DNA of 6,541 nucleotides from JAUIGE01 sp045106685 (GTDB lineage: Bacteria > Bacteroidota > Bacteroidia > J057). The notes beneath the pieces are model-generated. The model was not told the DNA's origin. It saw only the letters and a list, made by a program, of their open reading frames with translations, and did not search any database. Positions 1 through 5,960 of this stretch are shown here, one piece after another; within the stretch, counting starts at the first letter, position 1, and every line of letters starts with the position of its first letter. A program made the position numbers and the translations under genes. The DNA lies in NCBI GenBank assembly GCA_045106685.1, contig JBGCFB010000293.1:1-6541 (forward strand), given 5' to 3'.

Positions 1-1799
1 CCCTGAATAGGTATTCCAGGCTGATTTGATTGAAAAAATCGTTCAAACACATGCGGAATATCGTCGGGATGTATGCCAGGCCCGGCGTCTTGCACAGCAA
101 TCTCCAGACGATCATTAACCTTCGATATTTCTAATATAATCTGACTGCCTTTCGGGCTATGTTTCAGCGCATTTGACACCAAATTATTCAGCACTTTTTC
201 CAACTTAACAGCATCTCCTTTCACCCATAAAGGCTCCGCAGTTTTGTCATCCACTACCAAGCGAATCTGATCCAACGAAGCACTGGACTCAAAAGCATAG
301 AAACAACGCTTGAGCATATCCTGAAGGTTGAAATCGCTCAGATGCAAAGACGCTTTCCCAGCTTCTAGCGAAGACAATTCCATGATCTCGTTGACGAGCT
401 GGAGGAGTTTTTCGGTATTTTGACGAGCGAGATGCAGGTGTTTATGCAGACCTGGATCTGCCTGTATGGCTTCGTCTTTTTCAGCTTCCTGCAAAGGCCC
501 AAGAATGAGCGAAAGCGGTGTGCGTAGTTCGTGAGAAAGGTTTGCAAAAAAGCGCGACTTGGTTTCGTCCAGCTGCTGGAGTTGCTCGGTTTGTTGTACC
601 AAAAGCGCATTCGCTTTTCGTCGTTGGAATGCGGAGCGCCTCGCCAGAAAGGCAACAAGTGCCAATAGCGCAATCACGATCGCCGCCGCAATAAGGATAA
701 TCCTCATTTGGCTATCAGAAGCTGCCTGCTCATCCTCAAGTCGCTCGATCTGGTAGCGCTGTTGCTGATTTTGAAATCGCGCATCCAGTTCTGCTATTTG
801 TTCCGCTTCACTCACTCCGTCCAGGCTATCTTTGAGTGTTTGGTATCGGGTCAAAACTGCGTATGCAAGGTCCTTTTGCGCAGCGCCTGCATAGGCGAGG
901 TGAAGCGTTTCCAGCAATTCTATCTGCTTATTAGGAAAGCCCCATTTCACAGCAAGCGCTTCGCCTTCTTTTGCTACTGCGATGCTCTGTGCATAGCGCT
1001 TTTGATTTTCGTAGACAGAGGCTTCATTATTGAGATTGGTAAGGAATTCTGACTGACTTTTTAGACTATCACTCAACCGCTTCCCGATCGCTATCCAAAC
1101 CAGTGCCGAGTCATTTTTATGCTGTTTCAAATAAGCAAACCCCAAATTCGTAACCGGCGTGATTTGAAGTTGAGGAACCCCCAGGCTTTTTGCCTGACGA
1201 TATGATTGCCTTAAATAACCGATCCCTTTCGTAAGTGAATCCTGATATACATAACTCAATCCTACCAAACCCTGAGCAATACCTACACGCGGCAAGTCTT
1301 CTTCTTCTTTATAAATATCAATCGCCTGCTTCATGTATCCTCGTGCCTTCGGATACTGCTCCTGCTGCGCGATCACTGAACCGAGATTCAAATACACATC
1401 CCCCAAACGGTCGAGGCGCCCCTCTAATCGAAAGAGGCTGTCAGCTGCCAAAAAGTGCTTTTGCGCATCTTCTAGTTGGCCAGTATTCATGCTCACCGCT
1501 CCATACTGGTTATGAATAACAGCTTGAAGAAATTGCGACTTCATCTTTGCTGTCAAGACGAGCGCTTTTTCCGCAAAAGTGAGGGCCTTGGATGGAGCAG
1601 AATCTTCATAGGCGATAATAAGCCTTGATAAGCCTCTCAGTTTCGCAGAATCATCATCGGTAGTCTCTACAAGTTGGTGCAATGAGTCGAGATAGCGATT
1701 GGGCTGGGCGTTTAGTATCAAAGGCGACAACACCACAAAAAGCATACTGAGACGCTTCAATGAACATATGAAGAGGCAACGTGAGGTTTTGGCCGACAT
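1..1799 (-). CDS. TPR-repeat membrane sensor histidine kinase (3' end outside window)
   Basis: A long minus-strand frame stays open from the ATG at 1799 to the left edge, giving 599 residues without a stop. In order: a signal-peptide-like N-terminus (basic start, hydrophobic residues about 19-30, likely cleavage at LNA-Q near 31); an alpha-helical region of about 60-300 with tetratricopeptide-like helix pairs; a charged Q/E-rich coiled coil near 325-362; one transmembrane helix at about 366-387; a second coiled coil; then the kinase core. The H box reads SHELRTPLS with phospho-acceptor His423, the N box is NNLVSNALKHSP with Asn543, the G1 box is DAGPG starting at Asp571, and the F box is VFERFFQ. 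The G2 box and anything fused behind it (receiver or DNA-binding domain) lie outside. The expected role is autophosphorylation and phosphotransfer to a response regulator, with the TPR part sensing in the periplasm. Signal and partner are unknown. The internal Met19 would remove the basic n-region, so 1799 is preferred. Confidence 0.96.
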   Translation of the reverse strand, partial: MSAKTSRCLFICSLKRLSMLFVVLSPLILNAQPNRYLDSLHQLVETTDDDSAKLRGLSRLIIAYEDSAPSKALTFAEKALVLTAKMKSQFLQAVIHNQYGAVSMNTGQLEDAQKHFLAADSLFRLEGRLDRLGDVYLNLGSVIAQQEQYPKARGYMKQAIDIYKEEEDLPRVGIAQGLVGLSYVYQDSLTKGIGYLRQSYRQAKSLGVPQLQITPVTNLGFAYLKQHKNDSALVWIAIGKRLSDSLKSQSEFLTNLNNEASVYENQKRYAQSIAVAKEGEALAVKWGFPNKQIELLETLHLAYAGAAQKDLAYAVLTRYQTLKDSLDGVSEAEQIAELDARFQNQQQRYQIERLEDEQAASDSQMRIILIAAAIVIALLALVAFLARRSAFQRRKANALLVQQTEQLQQLDETKSRFFANLSHELRTPLSLILGPLQEAEKDEAIQADPGLHKHLHLARQNTEKLLQLVNEIMELSSLEAGKASLHLSDFNLQDMLKRCFYAFESSASLDQIRLVVDDKTAEPLWVKGDAVKLEKVLNNLVSNALKHSPKGSQIILEISKVNDRLEIAVQDAGPGIHPDDIPHVFERFFQSNQPGIPIQ

Positions 1800-1803
1800 A
1801 GAA

Positions 1804-1811
1804 CAAATGTA
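1804..1811 (-). promoter_or_regulatory. Candidate Bacteroidota -7 box of the histidine kinase gene
   Basis: On the minus strand the bases read TACATTTG, an exact match to the Bacteroidota -7 consensus TAnnTTTG. Only four bases separate it from the kinase ATG, so transcription from it would start at or next to the start codon and give a leaderless or nearly leaderless mRNA. No TTG/TTTG -33 element is visible at the expected 17-20 base spacing, which lowers confidence. Confidence 0.35.
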
Positions 1812-1832
1812 AAATATTTGATATTAATTTCA

Positions 1833-1922
1833 GGCTATTAGCGGTTGGCTATTAGCGATTGGCAAGAACAACCTAGAAAAATAGTCTGCCTTGCCAATCG
1901 CTAATAGCTAAAAGCCAACCGC
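1833..1922. repeat. Tandem plus inverted ATTAGCGATT repeats forming a large dyad
   Basis: Two 14-base direct units (1833-1846 and 1847-1860, 13 of 14 identical) start with GGCTATTAGCG. The second unit and its right flank form a perfect 19-base inverted repeat: GCTATTAGCGATTGGCAAG at 1848-1866 and its complement at 1890-1908. GCGGTTGGC at 1841-1849 pairs again with GCCAACCGC at 1914-1922. The whole block can extrude as an imperfect cruciform with a 23-base loop. It lies between two divergent genes, so it is not a terminator for either; its job is unknown. It belongs to the same family as the repeats near 2340, 2390, 4165, 5920 and 6000. Confidence 0.8.
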
Positions 1923-1930
1923 CGAATTAC

Positions 1931-1938
1931 TACCTTTA
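1931..1938 (+). promoter_or_regulatory. Candidate -7 box of the HMA lipoprotein gene
   Basis: TACCTTTA matches the Bacteroidota -7 consensus TAnnTTTG except for the last base, and sits in the context ACTACCTTTACC often seen before genes in this phylum. It ends four bases before the ATG at 1943, the same spacing as on the divergent kinase side. No clear -33 TTG is present at the right distance, and there is no Shine-Dalgarno sequence. Confidence 0.4.
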
Positions 1939-1942
1939 CCAC

Positions 1943-2314
1943 ATGAAAAGACTGTTCATCGCGCTGACTTTGGGCTTGATGCTCCTGATAGTAGCCTGCG
2001 GGCCTGGACCCAAACGAGCTTCATTTTTCACACAGGGAAACTGTCCCGAATGTGAAGCACTCATTATTGAGGCATTGGAAGGTCAAAAGGGAGTGGATAG
2101 CGTAGGTTGGGATTTTGAAATGGGCCTTACCGTTGTCAAATTTCATCCTGATAAGGTGCTCCCTGATCAGCTTCAACAGCATCTTGCAGCAAGCGGATTC
2201 TCTACCCAGTTCTATCCTGCAGATACACTCGAAGCCAAGAAGCTGCCAGCCTGCTGCCAGGAGGCCGTTTCGCGCAAACTCAAACGCAAAGAGCTTATTA
2301 TTCCTTCTCATTAG
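1943..2314 (+). CDS. Small lipoprotein with one heavy-metal-associated (HMA) domain
   Basis: 123 residues. The N-terminus is a type II signal peptide: MKR, a hydrophobic stretch 4-17, and lipobox IVAC with the lipidated Cys19. The mature part (about 27-92) has the size and pattern of the ferredoxin-like beta-alpha-beta-beta-alpha-beta HMA fold: FFTQGNCPEC, with the C-x2-C pair Cys34/Cys37 in the metal-binding loop, a helix of about 38-48, a VDSVGWDF strand, a TVVKFHPDK strand, helix 74-83, and a final strand at 86-91. A short tail carries a vicinal Cys104-Cys105. The usual GMTCxxC is changed to GNCPEC. Likely role: binding or handing over a soft metal such as copper(I), or mercury or zinc, at the periplasmic face of a membrane. 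The metal and the partner are not shown, and no P-type ATPase or other copper gene is adjacent. Residues after Cys19 (GPGPK) do not resemble the Bacteroidota surface-export signal. Confidence 0.85.
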   Translation: MKRLFIALTLGLMLLIVACGPGPKRASFFTQGNCPECEALIIEALEGQKGVDSVGWDFEMGLTVVKFHPDKVLPDQLQQHLAASGFSTQFYPADTLEAKKLPACCQEAVSRKLKRKELIIPSH

Positions 2315-2333
2315 TGCCGCAGGCACTAATTTT
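2310..2333 (+). terminator. Terminator-like hairpin at the end of the HMA lipoprotein gene
   Basis: A perfect 9-base stem, ATTAGTGCC (2310-2318) pairing with GGCACTAAT (2322-2330), closes a 3-base loop GCA and runs into TTTT. The stem includes the TAG stop codon. This is the layout of an intrinsic terminator, although the lower stem is A/T-rich and the T run is short, so termination may be partial. Confidence 0.5.
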
Positions 2334-2335
2334 CC

Positions 2336-2408
2336 AATCGCTAATCGTCAATCGTAAATCCATCCGCTTTGAATTTATTTCAGATTGCAGATTAGCGATT
2401 GCAGATTG
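2336..2408. repeat. Inverted AATCGCTAATC / GATTAGCGATT repeats before the thioesterase gene
   Basis: AATCGCTAATCGTCAATC at 2336-2353 pairs with GATTGCAGATTAGCGATT at 2383-2400, with 16 of 18 positions complementary, around a 29-base loop. The right arm is followed by another partial unit (GCAGATTGAC). The core ATTAGCGATT is the same as in the 1833-1922 dyad. Function is unknown. No convincing -7 box for the thioesterase gene is visible between here and 2451. Confidence 0.7.
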
Positions 2409-2450
2409 ACAAATTCCTTTTCAGACCAAGACCACGTAACCGTGCTTTCA

Positions 2451-2999
2451 ATGGCAATACAAGATTTTAAAACAACCGAAGAAAGTCGCCTCGTGCTTAC
2501 GCAGTTGATGCTTCCTTCTCACGCCAACTTTAAGGGCAAAATCCACGGCGGTTATGTGCTGTCAATGATGGATCAAATTGCCTTTGCATGCGGCTCACGA
2601 TACTCGGGCCATTACTGCGTGACAGCCTCAGTTGACACCGTCGATTTTCTCAATCCTATCGAAGTAGGTGAACTCGTCACGATGAAAGCGTCCATCAATT
2701 ATGTGGGCCGCACTTCCATGGTGATCGGCATTCGAGTGGAGTCAGAAAACATCCAAACGGGCAAAGTAAAGCATTGTAATTCGTCGTTCTTCACGATGGT
2801 CGCCAAAGATGATGAAGGCAATACCGCCGAGGTGCCTGGCCTTATTTTGCAGAATAAAGATGATGTCCGTCGTTTTGTTAAAAGCATCAAAAGGAAAGAA
2901 ATGAAGAAGACCCGCAAGCAGAATTTTAACGAGTCTGATTTTGAGTCAAAAGCGTATCTCGATGATTTGAAAAACTATCGGGTCAAGCTGGAGCTTTAG
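2451..2999 (+). CDS. Acyl-CoA thioesterase, hotdog fold (YciA/BACH type)
   Basis: 182 residues from the ATG at 2451. A single hotdog domain covers about 10-120. Family signatures are visible: ANFKGKIHGGYVLSMMDQIAFAC at 25-47 carries the loop Asn26, the HGG turn (32-34) and Asp41 at the start of the long hotdog helix. VTASVDTVDFLNPIEVGE at 57-74 and YVGRTSMVIGIRVESEN at 84-100 are the following strands. The family hydrolyses acyl-CoA to free acid and CoA in the cytoplasm, usually as a trimer or hexamer of hotdog dimers. Chain-length preference cannot be read from the sequence. The tail after about residue 135 is rich in Lys and Arg and has no family motif. The frame is open further upstream to a TTG at 2385, but that lies in repeat DNA and its product does not resemble the family, so the ATG at 2451 is chosen. 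No strong Shine-Dalgarno sequence is seen. The next gene starts 170 bases on. Confidence 0.9.
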   Translation: MAIQDFKTTEESRLVLTQLMLPSHANFKGKIHGGYVLSMMDQIAFACGSRYSGHYCVTASVDTVDFLNPIEVGELVTMKASINYVGRTSMVIGIRVESENIQTGKVKHCNSSFFTMVAKDDEGNTAEVPGLILQNKDDVRRFVKSIKRKEMKKTRKQNFNESDFESKAYLDDLKNYRVKLEL

Positions 3000-3031
3000 T
3001 TTCATTATCAATTAGTCATGAGATCATTTTT

Positions 3032-3049
3032 ACCAGCATAGTTGCTGGT
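3032..3049. repeat. Small perfect hairpin upstream of lpxD
   Basis: ACCAGCA (3032-3038) and TGCTGGT (3043-3049) form a perfect 7-base stem with loop TAGT. A T run lies before it on the plus strand, not after, so it does not have the layout of an intrinsic terminator for the thioesterase gene. It directly abuts the REP-like pair that follows and may be part of the same element. Confidence 0.55.
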
Positions 3050-3126
3050 GGCTGAGCGTAGTCGAAGCCAACGACAAGAAAATCTGTCGATTTCCAGGCT
3101 GAAAGGTCTTCGACTACGCTCAGACC
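3049..3126. repeat. REP-like inverted hairpin pair (core CTGAGCGTAGTCGAAG)
   Basis: CTGAGCGTAGTCGAAG at 3052-3067 is repeated as a perfect complement at 3108-3123. Each copy is also a small hairpin on its own: TGGCT/AGCCA (3049-3053 with 3066-3070) and GGTCT/AGACC (3105-3109 with 3122-3126), each around a 12-base loop. This is the architecture of a repetitive extragenic palindrome pair (BIME-like). I recall the core TGAGCGTAGTCGAAG as a frequent intergenic repeat in Bacteroidota, but I cannot count copies here. It occupies the middle of the 170-base gap before lpxD. The rest of the gap (3127-3169) shows only a tandem AACAGCC pair at 3147-3160 and no recognisable promoter. Confidence 0.8.
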
Positions 3127-3169
3127 GCAAATGGTTTTTGTGACATAACAGCCAACAGCCAAGAATAGC

Positions 3170-4150
3170 ATGAATTTTAACCAAAGCCTTACGGCAGGAC
3201 AAGCCGCCCAAATACTCGGAGCGAAACTCATCGGCTCTGCGGATGTGCTCCTTTCTGGTGCCAATGAAATTCACCACGTTCGCGCAGGAGACATCTCCTT
3301 TGTGGATCATCCCAAGTATTACAAAACGGCCCTTTCGAGTGCTGCAACCATTATTTTGATCAACAAAGAAATGGAAGCGCCTGAAGGAAAAGCACTGCTA
3401 TTAAGCGACGATCCATTTAGAGATTTCAATCGCATCATGGCTTTGGGTCGACCGGCTATTCCACTCGATACGACGGGTGAGCCACAGTTGGGCGAGCATG
3501 TTCGTTTGGGTAAAAATGTTATTTGCGGCGAAGACGTTATCATCGCCGACGATGTCGAAATCGGTCATAATACGACCATTGGCTCGCATGTTCGGATCGG
3601 CGCAGGCACGCGCATTCAGGCAAATTGTGTGATCAATGATTACACCACGATCGGCGTGGAATGCACCATCAATGCCGGCACGGTCATCGGCACGGATGCA
3701 CTCTACTATAAGCGTCGCCCAGAAGGCTTTGACCGCCTCAATTCGCATGGCGGCGTGGTGATCGGTGACAAGGTCGACATTGGCGGAAATTGTAATATCG
3801 ATAGAGGCGCCACTGCCGATACGACCATCGGTGATGGCACCAAGATCGACGCACTCGTGCATATTGGCCACGATACAAAAATCGGCAAGCATTGCCTTAT
3901 CGCGGGAAATGCGATTCTCGCAGGCAATGTAACGCTGGAAGACGAAGTGATGGTTTGGGGCAAAGTGGGCATTTCCCAAAATGTAAAAGTCGGCAAAGGC
4001 GCCACGATTATGTCGCACGCTCGCGTGACCCGCGACCTCGAAGCCGGAGGCACGTACGCAGGGCTTTTTGCCGAAGAGCATCGTCAGCACTTACGCTCGA
4101 TGGCTGCGCTGAGGAAGTTACCAGAAGTGTTGAAGAGTTTGCCAAAATAA
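3170..4150 (+). CDS. lpxD: LpxD-like UDP-3-O-acylglucosamine N-acyltransferase (short paralog type)
   Basis: 326 residues. Residues 1-100 match the LpxD N-terminal uridine-binding domain, including NEIHHVRAGDISFVDHPKYY (32-51) and PEGKALLLSDDPFRDFN (71-87). Residues 105-290 are left-handed beta-helix hexapeptide repeats of the I/V-G-x type. The helix is interrupted by TDALYYKRRPEGFDRLNSHGG (175-195), which aligns with the GADGFGY loop of E. coli LpxD. The catalytic His is His234 in HIGHDTKIG, matching E. coli His239. A short helical C-terminus (about 302-323) ends the protein. LpxD transfers a 3-hydroxyacyl chain from acyl carrier protein to the 2-amino group of UDP-3-O-acyl-glucosamine in lipid A synthesis. 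The FVDHPKYY and KRRPEGFD motifs and the short length resemble the second LpxD-like paralog of Bacteroidota, whose substrate I do not know to be settled; no lpxC, lpxA or fabZ is adjacent. The end faces the convergent glycosyltransferase gene 28 bases away. Confidence 0.88.
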   Translation: MNFNQSLTAGQAAQILGAKLIGSADVLLSGANEIHHVRAGDISFVDHPKYYKTALSSAATIILINKEMEAPEGKALLLSDDPFRDFNRIMALGRPAIPLDTTGEPQLGEHVRLGKNVICGEDVIIADDVEIGHNTTIGSHVRIGAGTRIQANCVINDYTTIGVECTINAGTVIGTDALYYKRRPEGFDRLNSHGGVVIGDKVDIGGNCNIDRGATADTTIGDGTKIDALVHIGHDTKIGKHCLIAGNAILAGNVTLEDEVMVWGKVGISQNVKVGKGATIMSHARVTRDLEAGGTYAGLFAEEHRQHLRSMAALRKLPEVLKSLPK

Positions 4151-4161
4151 GGCTCCTGCTC

Positions 4162-4181
4162 ATCAGCTAATCAGCTAATCA
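4162..4181. repeat. Tandem ATCAGCTA units between convergent stop codons
   Basis: Two and a half copies of ATCAGCTA lie head to tail (4162-4169, 4170-4177, 4178-4181). On the minus strand this reads TGATTAGCTGATTAGCTGAT, the same core as the repeats near 5920 and 6000. The last unit supplies the TGA stop of the minus-strand glycosyltransferase (4179-4181). The rest of the 28-base gap to lpxD holds no T-tailed hairpin. Confidence 0.75.
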
Positions 4182-5117
4182 AACCAACGTCTCTGAAATC
4201 AGATAGTCATTGCGGTCGGCGGCGGTACGGCCGATCATCTCACCGAGAAGGCCTACACTAAACAATAAGAGTCCGCTTAACAATGCGGTCGAGCCAAAGA
4301 TCATGCCCGGGATATGCTCCGTGAGTCCTTCTTCCCAGAAGATTTTGCGCAGCAGTAACCACATCATTTCTGCACCACCGATAAAGGCAAATAAAGCTCC
4401 CCAGGCACCAAAGAAGTGCATCGGACGCTTCATATACTTCTGCGTGAAGGTGATCGACACGAGGTCGAGCATTCCTTTTACACCTCGGTCAAGGCCTCCA
4501 AATTTCGTTACGCCGTACTCGCGGGCACGGTGCTCCACGACTTTTTCACCGATATTCGAAAAGCCGGCCCATTTTGCAATCACAGGAATATAGCGGTGCA
4601 TTTCTCCATACACCTCGATGCTTTTTACAACCTGATTTTTATAAGCTTTCAATCCGCAGTTAAAGTCGTTCAGTTTAATGCCAGAACTCCATCGTGTAAG
4701 TGCGTTGAAGAATTTCGATGGGAAGGTTTTGGAAAAAGGATCATGGCGCTCTTTTTTCCACCCTGAAACAAGGTCAAATCCCTGATTCATAATCATATCG
4801 ACCAATTCCGGAATCTCGTCGGGGCTGTCCTGCATATCGGCATCCATCGTGATTACGACGTCGCCTTTGGCGGCCTGGAAGCCGACGTGAAGCGCAGCAG
4901 ACTTACCGTAATTGCGTTGAAAACGTATTCCGCGAATTGCAGGAAACTGCTTTTTGAGCGCTTCCACAATCTCCCATGAACGATCCTTACTGCCGTCATC
5001 GACCATGATAATCTCATGTTCGTAGCCAGCCGGTGTAGCCACCCGATCGATCCAGGCAACAAGTTCAGGAAGTGATTCTTCTTCGTTATATAGGGGAATG
5101 ACAACGGATAGGTCCAT
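4179..5117 (-). CDS. Family-2 glycosyltransferase, GtrB/ArnC/Dpm1-like, with two C-terminal membrane helices
   Basis: 312 residues. The catalytic GT-A domain starts at once (DLSVVIPLYNEEESLPEL) and carries DDGS at 40-43, the RNYGKSAAL stretch at 68-76, the metal-binding DAD at 92-94 followed by MQD, DFNCGLKAY at 151-159, and HRAREYGVTKFGG at 196-208. Two hydrophobic helices, about 233-257 and 271-293, close the protein. This arrangement is that of polyprenyl-phosphate glycosyltransferases (GtrB, ArnC, bacterial Dpm1), which move a sugar from a nucleotide donor to undecaprenyl or a similar phosphate at the cytoplasmic membrane face. Sugar and final acceptor cannot be read from the sequence. 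The frame continues upstream to 5315, but that stretch overlaps the divergent Lgt-like gene and lacks family similarity; the ATG at 5117 gives the usual MDLSVVIPLYNEE start. A weak GAGG lies three bases before it, and a good -7 box lies 24 bases upstream. Confidence 0.94.
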   Translation of the reverse strand: MDLSVVIPLYNEEESLPELVAWIDRVATPAGYEHEIIMVDDGSKDRSWEIVEALKKQFPAIRGIRFQRNYGKSAALHVGFQAAKGDVVITMDADMQDSPDEIPELVDMIMNQGFDLVSGWKKERHDPFSKTFPSKFFNALTRWSSGIKLNDFNCGLKAYKNQVVKSIEVYGEMHRYIPVIAKWAGFSNIGEKVVEHRAREYGVTKFGGLDRGVKGMLDLVSITFTQKYMKRPMHFFGAWGALFAFIGGAEMMWLLLRKIFWEEGLTEHIPGMIFGSTALLSGLLLFSVGLLGEMIGRTAADRNDYLISETLV

Positions 5118-5141
5118 GGGCCTCGGTATAAATTTAAGGTG

Positions 5142-5149
5142 CAAAGGTA
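5142..5149 (-). promoter_or_regulatory. Bacteroidota -7 box TACCTTTG for the family-2 glycosyltransferase
   Basis: On the minus strand the sequence reads TACCTTTGCACC, a perfect TAnnTTTG box with the downstream CACC commonly seen in this phylum. It lies 24 bases before the ATG at 5117, giving a leader of roughly 18-20 bases. The matching -33 TTG is not clear. The 60-base gap is shared with the divergent Lgt-like gene; on that side only a weak TATCTTGA (5161-5168) is seen. Confidence 0.6.
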
Positions 5150-5177
5150 TGGAAAACTTGTATCTTGAACGGCTACT

Positions 5178-5915
5178 ATGACATTTCCTGTAGAAATAGG
5201 ATTTGGAGCGATACGCATCAACGCGCACCTGGTTTTCGAGATCCTCGCATTCATGATTGGATATCGCTATTTCGTCTTTCTGCGAAAGGGCGTTCAGGAC
5301 CCTATTTCGAGCCAAAATCGCGTATGGATCATCATTGGTGCTGCGCTGGGAGCCTTTCTGGGTTCACGCCTGTTGGGGGCACTGGAACATCCTCAGGCCT
5401 GGCTATCGGCAGCTCATCCTTTTTTCTATTTTTTTGCAAATAAAACCATTGTAGGAGCGCTGCTGGGAGGATTATTTGGGGTAGAGATGTGCAAAAAGCT
5501 AATTGGTGAAAGCGAATCTTCGGGCGACCTTTTCACCTTTCCACTTATCCTCGGCATGATGATCGGGCGCATCGGCTGCTTTCTCAATGGCGTCTACGAA
5601 CAAACCTACGGCTTGCCCACCGCTTCGCCTTTTGGAATGGATCTCGGCGATGGCATGTCCCGGCACCCTGTCGCATTATATGAGATTGGTTTTCTGGTCT
5701 TGCTCTGGCTTGGTCTCCGTTGGGTTAAAAAGCGCCATGAGCTTTCGTCAGGGCAGCTATTCCAATTATTTATGGTGAGCTACCTGCTGTTTCGTTTCGG
5801 ACTTGACTTCATAAAACCGGGCTATCGCTTTTTGTTTGGGCTGGGTTCTATCCAAATAGCCTGCCTCATAGGGCTGGGCTATTACTGGCGTGTTCTGATT
5901 AGCTGGTTTAGGTAA
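5178..5915 (+). CDS. Lgt-family (prolipoprotein diacylglyceryl transferase-like) integral membrane protein
   Basis: 245 residues, almost entirely hydrophobic segments, with about six or seven membrane helices (near 15-35, 48-68, 78-102, 117-138, 166-182, 193-211 and 219-239). Lgt-family signatures are clear: LGGLFGV (96-102), GRIGCFLNGVYEQTYGLPT (130-148), RHPVALYE (162-169) and FRFGLDFIKPGY (205-216). Lgt transfers diacylglycerol from phosphatidylglycerol to the lipobox Cys of prolipoproteins in the inner membrane. By eye, E. coli Arg143 corresponds to Arg131 and Arg239 to Arg206, but His103 aligns with Leu96 and Asn146 with Cys134. The protein is also shorter than usual Lgt (about 280-300). 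I therefore call it an Lgt-family paralog and give no gene symbol; its substrate may differ. The start ATG is the first in frame. The last codons (LISWFR) run into repeat DNA. Confidence 0.85.
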   Translation: MTFPVEIGFGAIRINAHLVFEILAFMIGYRYFVFLRKGVQDPISSQNRVWIIIGAALGAFLGSRLLGALEHPQAWLSAAHPFFYFFANKTIVGALLGGLFGVEMCKKLIGESESSGDLFTFPLILGMMIGRIGCFLNGVYEQTYGLPTASPFGMDLGDGMSRHPVALYEIGFLVLLWLGLRWVKKRHELSSGQLFQLFMVSYLLFRFGLDFIKPGYRFLFGLGSIQIACLIGLGYYWRVLISWFR

Positions 5916-5949
5916 TTAGCTGATTTGATAATTTGAGGATTAGCTGATG
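5897..5949 (+). repeat. Three direct GATTAGCTGATT-type units over the Lgt-like gene's stop codon
   Basis: The units are GATTAGCTGGTT (5897-5908), AATTAGCTGATT (5914-5925) and GATTAGCTGATG (5938-5949). The first lies within the last codons of the Lgt-like gene and the second overlaps its TAA stop. The 16 bases at 5914-5929 are repeated as a perfect complement at 6000-6015, so this block and the 5987-6016 unit can form the outer stem of a large dyad enclosing the hairpin at 5961-5980. Confidence 0.75.
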
Positions 5950-5960
5950 GAATATACTTA

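Noticed and set aside
708..1052. Plus-strand open frame opposite the kinase TPR and membrane region
   Set aside because: It has no domain, and the minus-strand frame is a clear TPR histidine kinase through the whole stretch.
2385..2450. TTG start for the thioesterase at 2385
   Set aside because: The extension is translated repeat DNA and the codon is TTG. The ATG at 2451 gives a normal thioesterase N-terminus.
3032..3049. Intrinsic terminator of the thioesterase gene
   Set aside because: The T run precedes the hairpin on the coding strand, and no U-tract follows on either strand.
3401..4090. 229-codon open frame on the minus strand opposite lpxD
   Set aside because: It is the complement of a strongly supported gene with regular hexapeptide codons, which favours a long antisense frame. 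It has no recognisable domain or promoter.
4162..4181. Tandem 8-base units as the start of a CRISPR array
   Set aside because: Units are contiguous, far too short and have no spacers.
5118..5315. Longer N-terminus for the family-2 glycosyltransferase starting at 5315
   Set aside because: The extra 66 residues overlap the divergent Lgt-like gene, cover the -7 box, and have no family similarity. The family normally begins at the VVIPLYNEE segment, as from the ATG at 5117.
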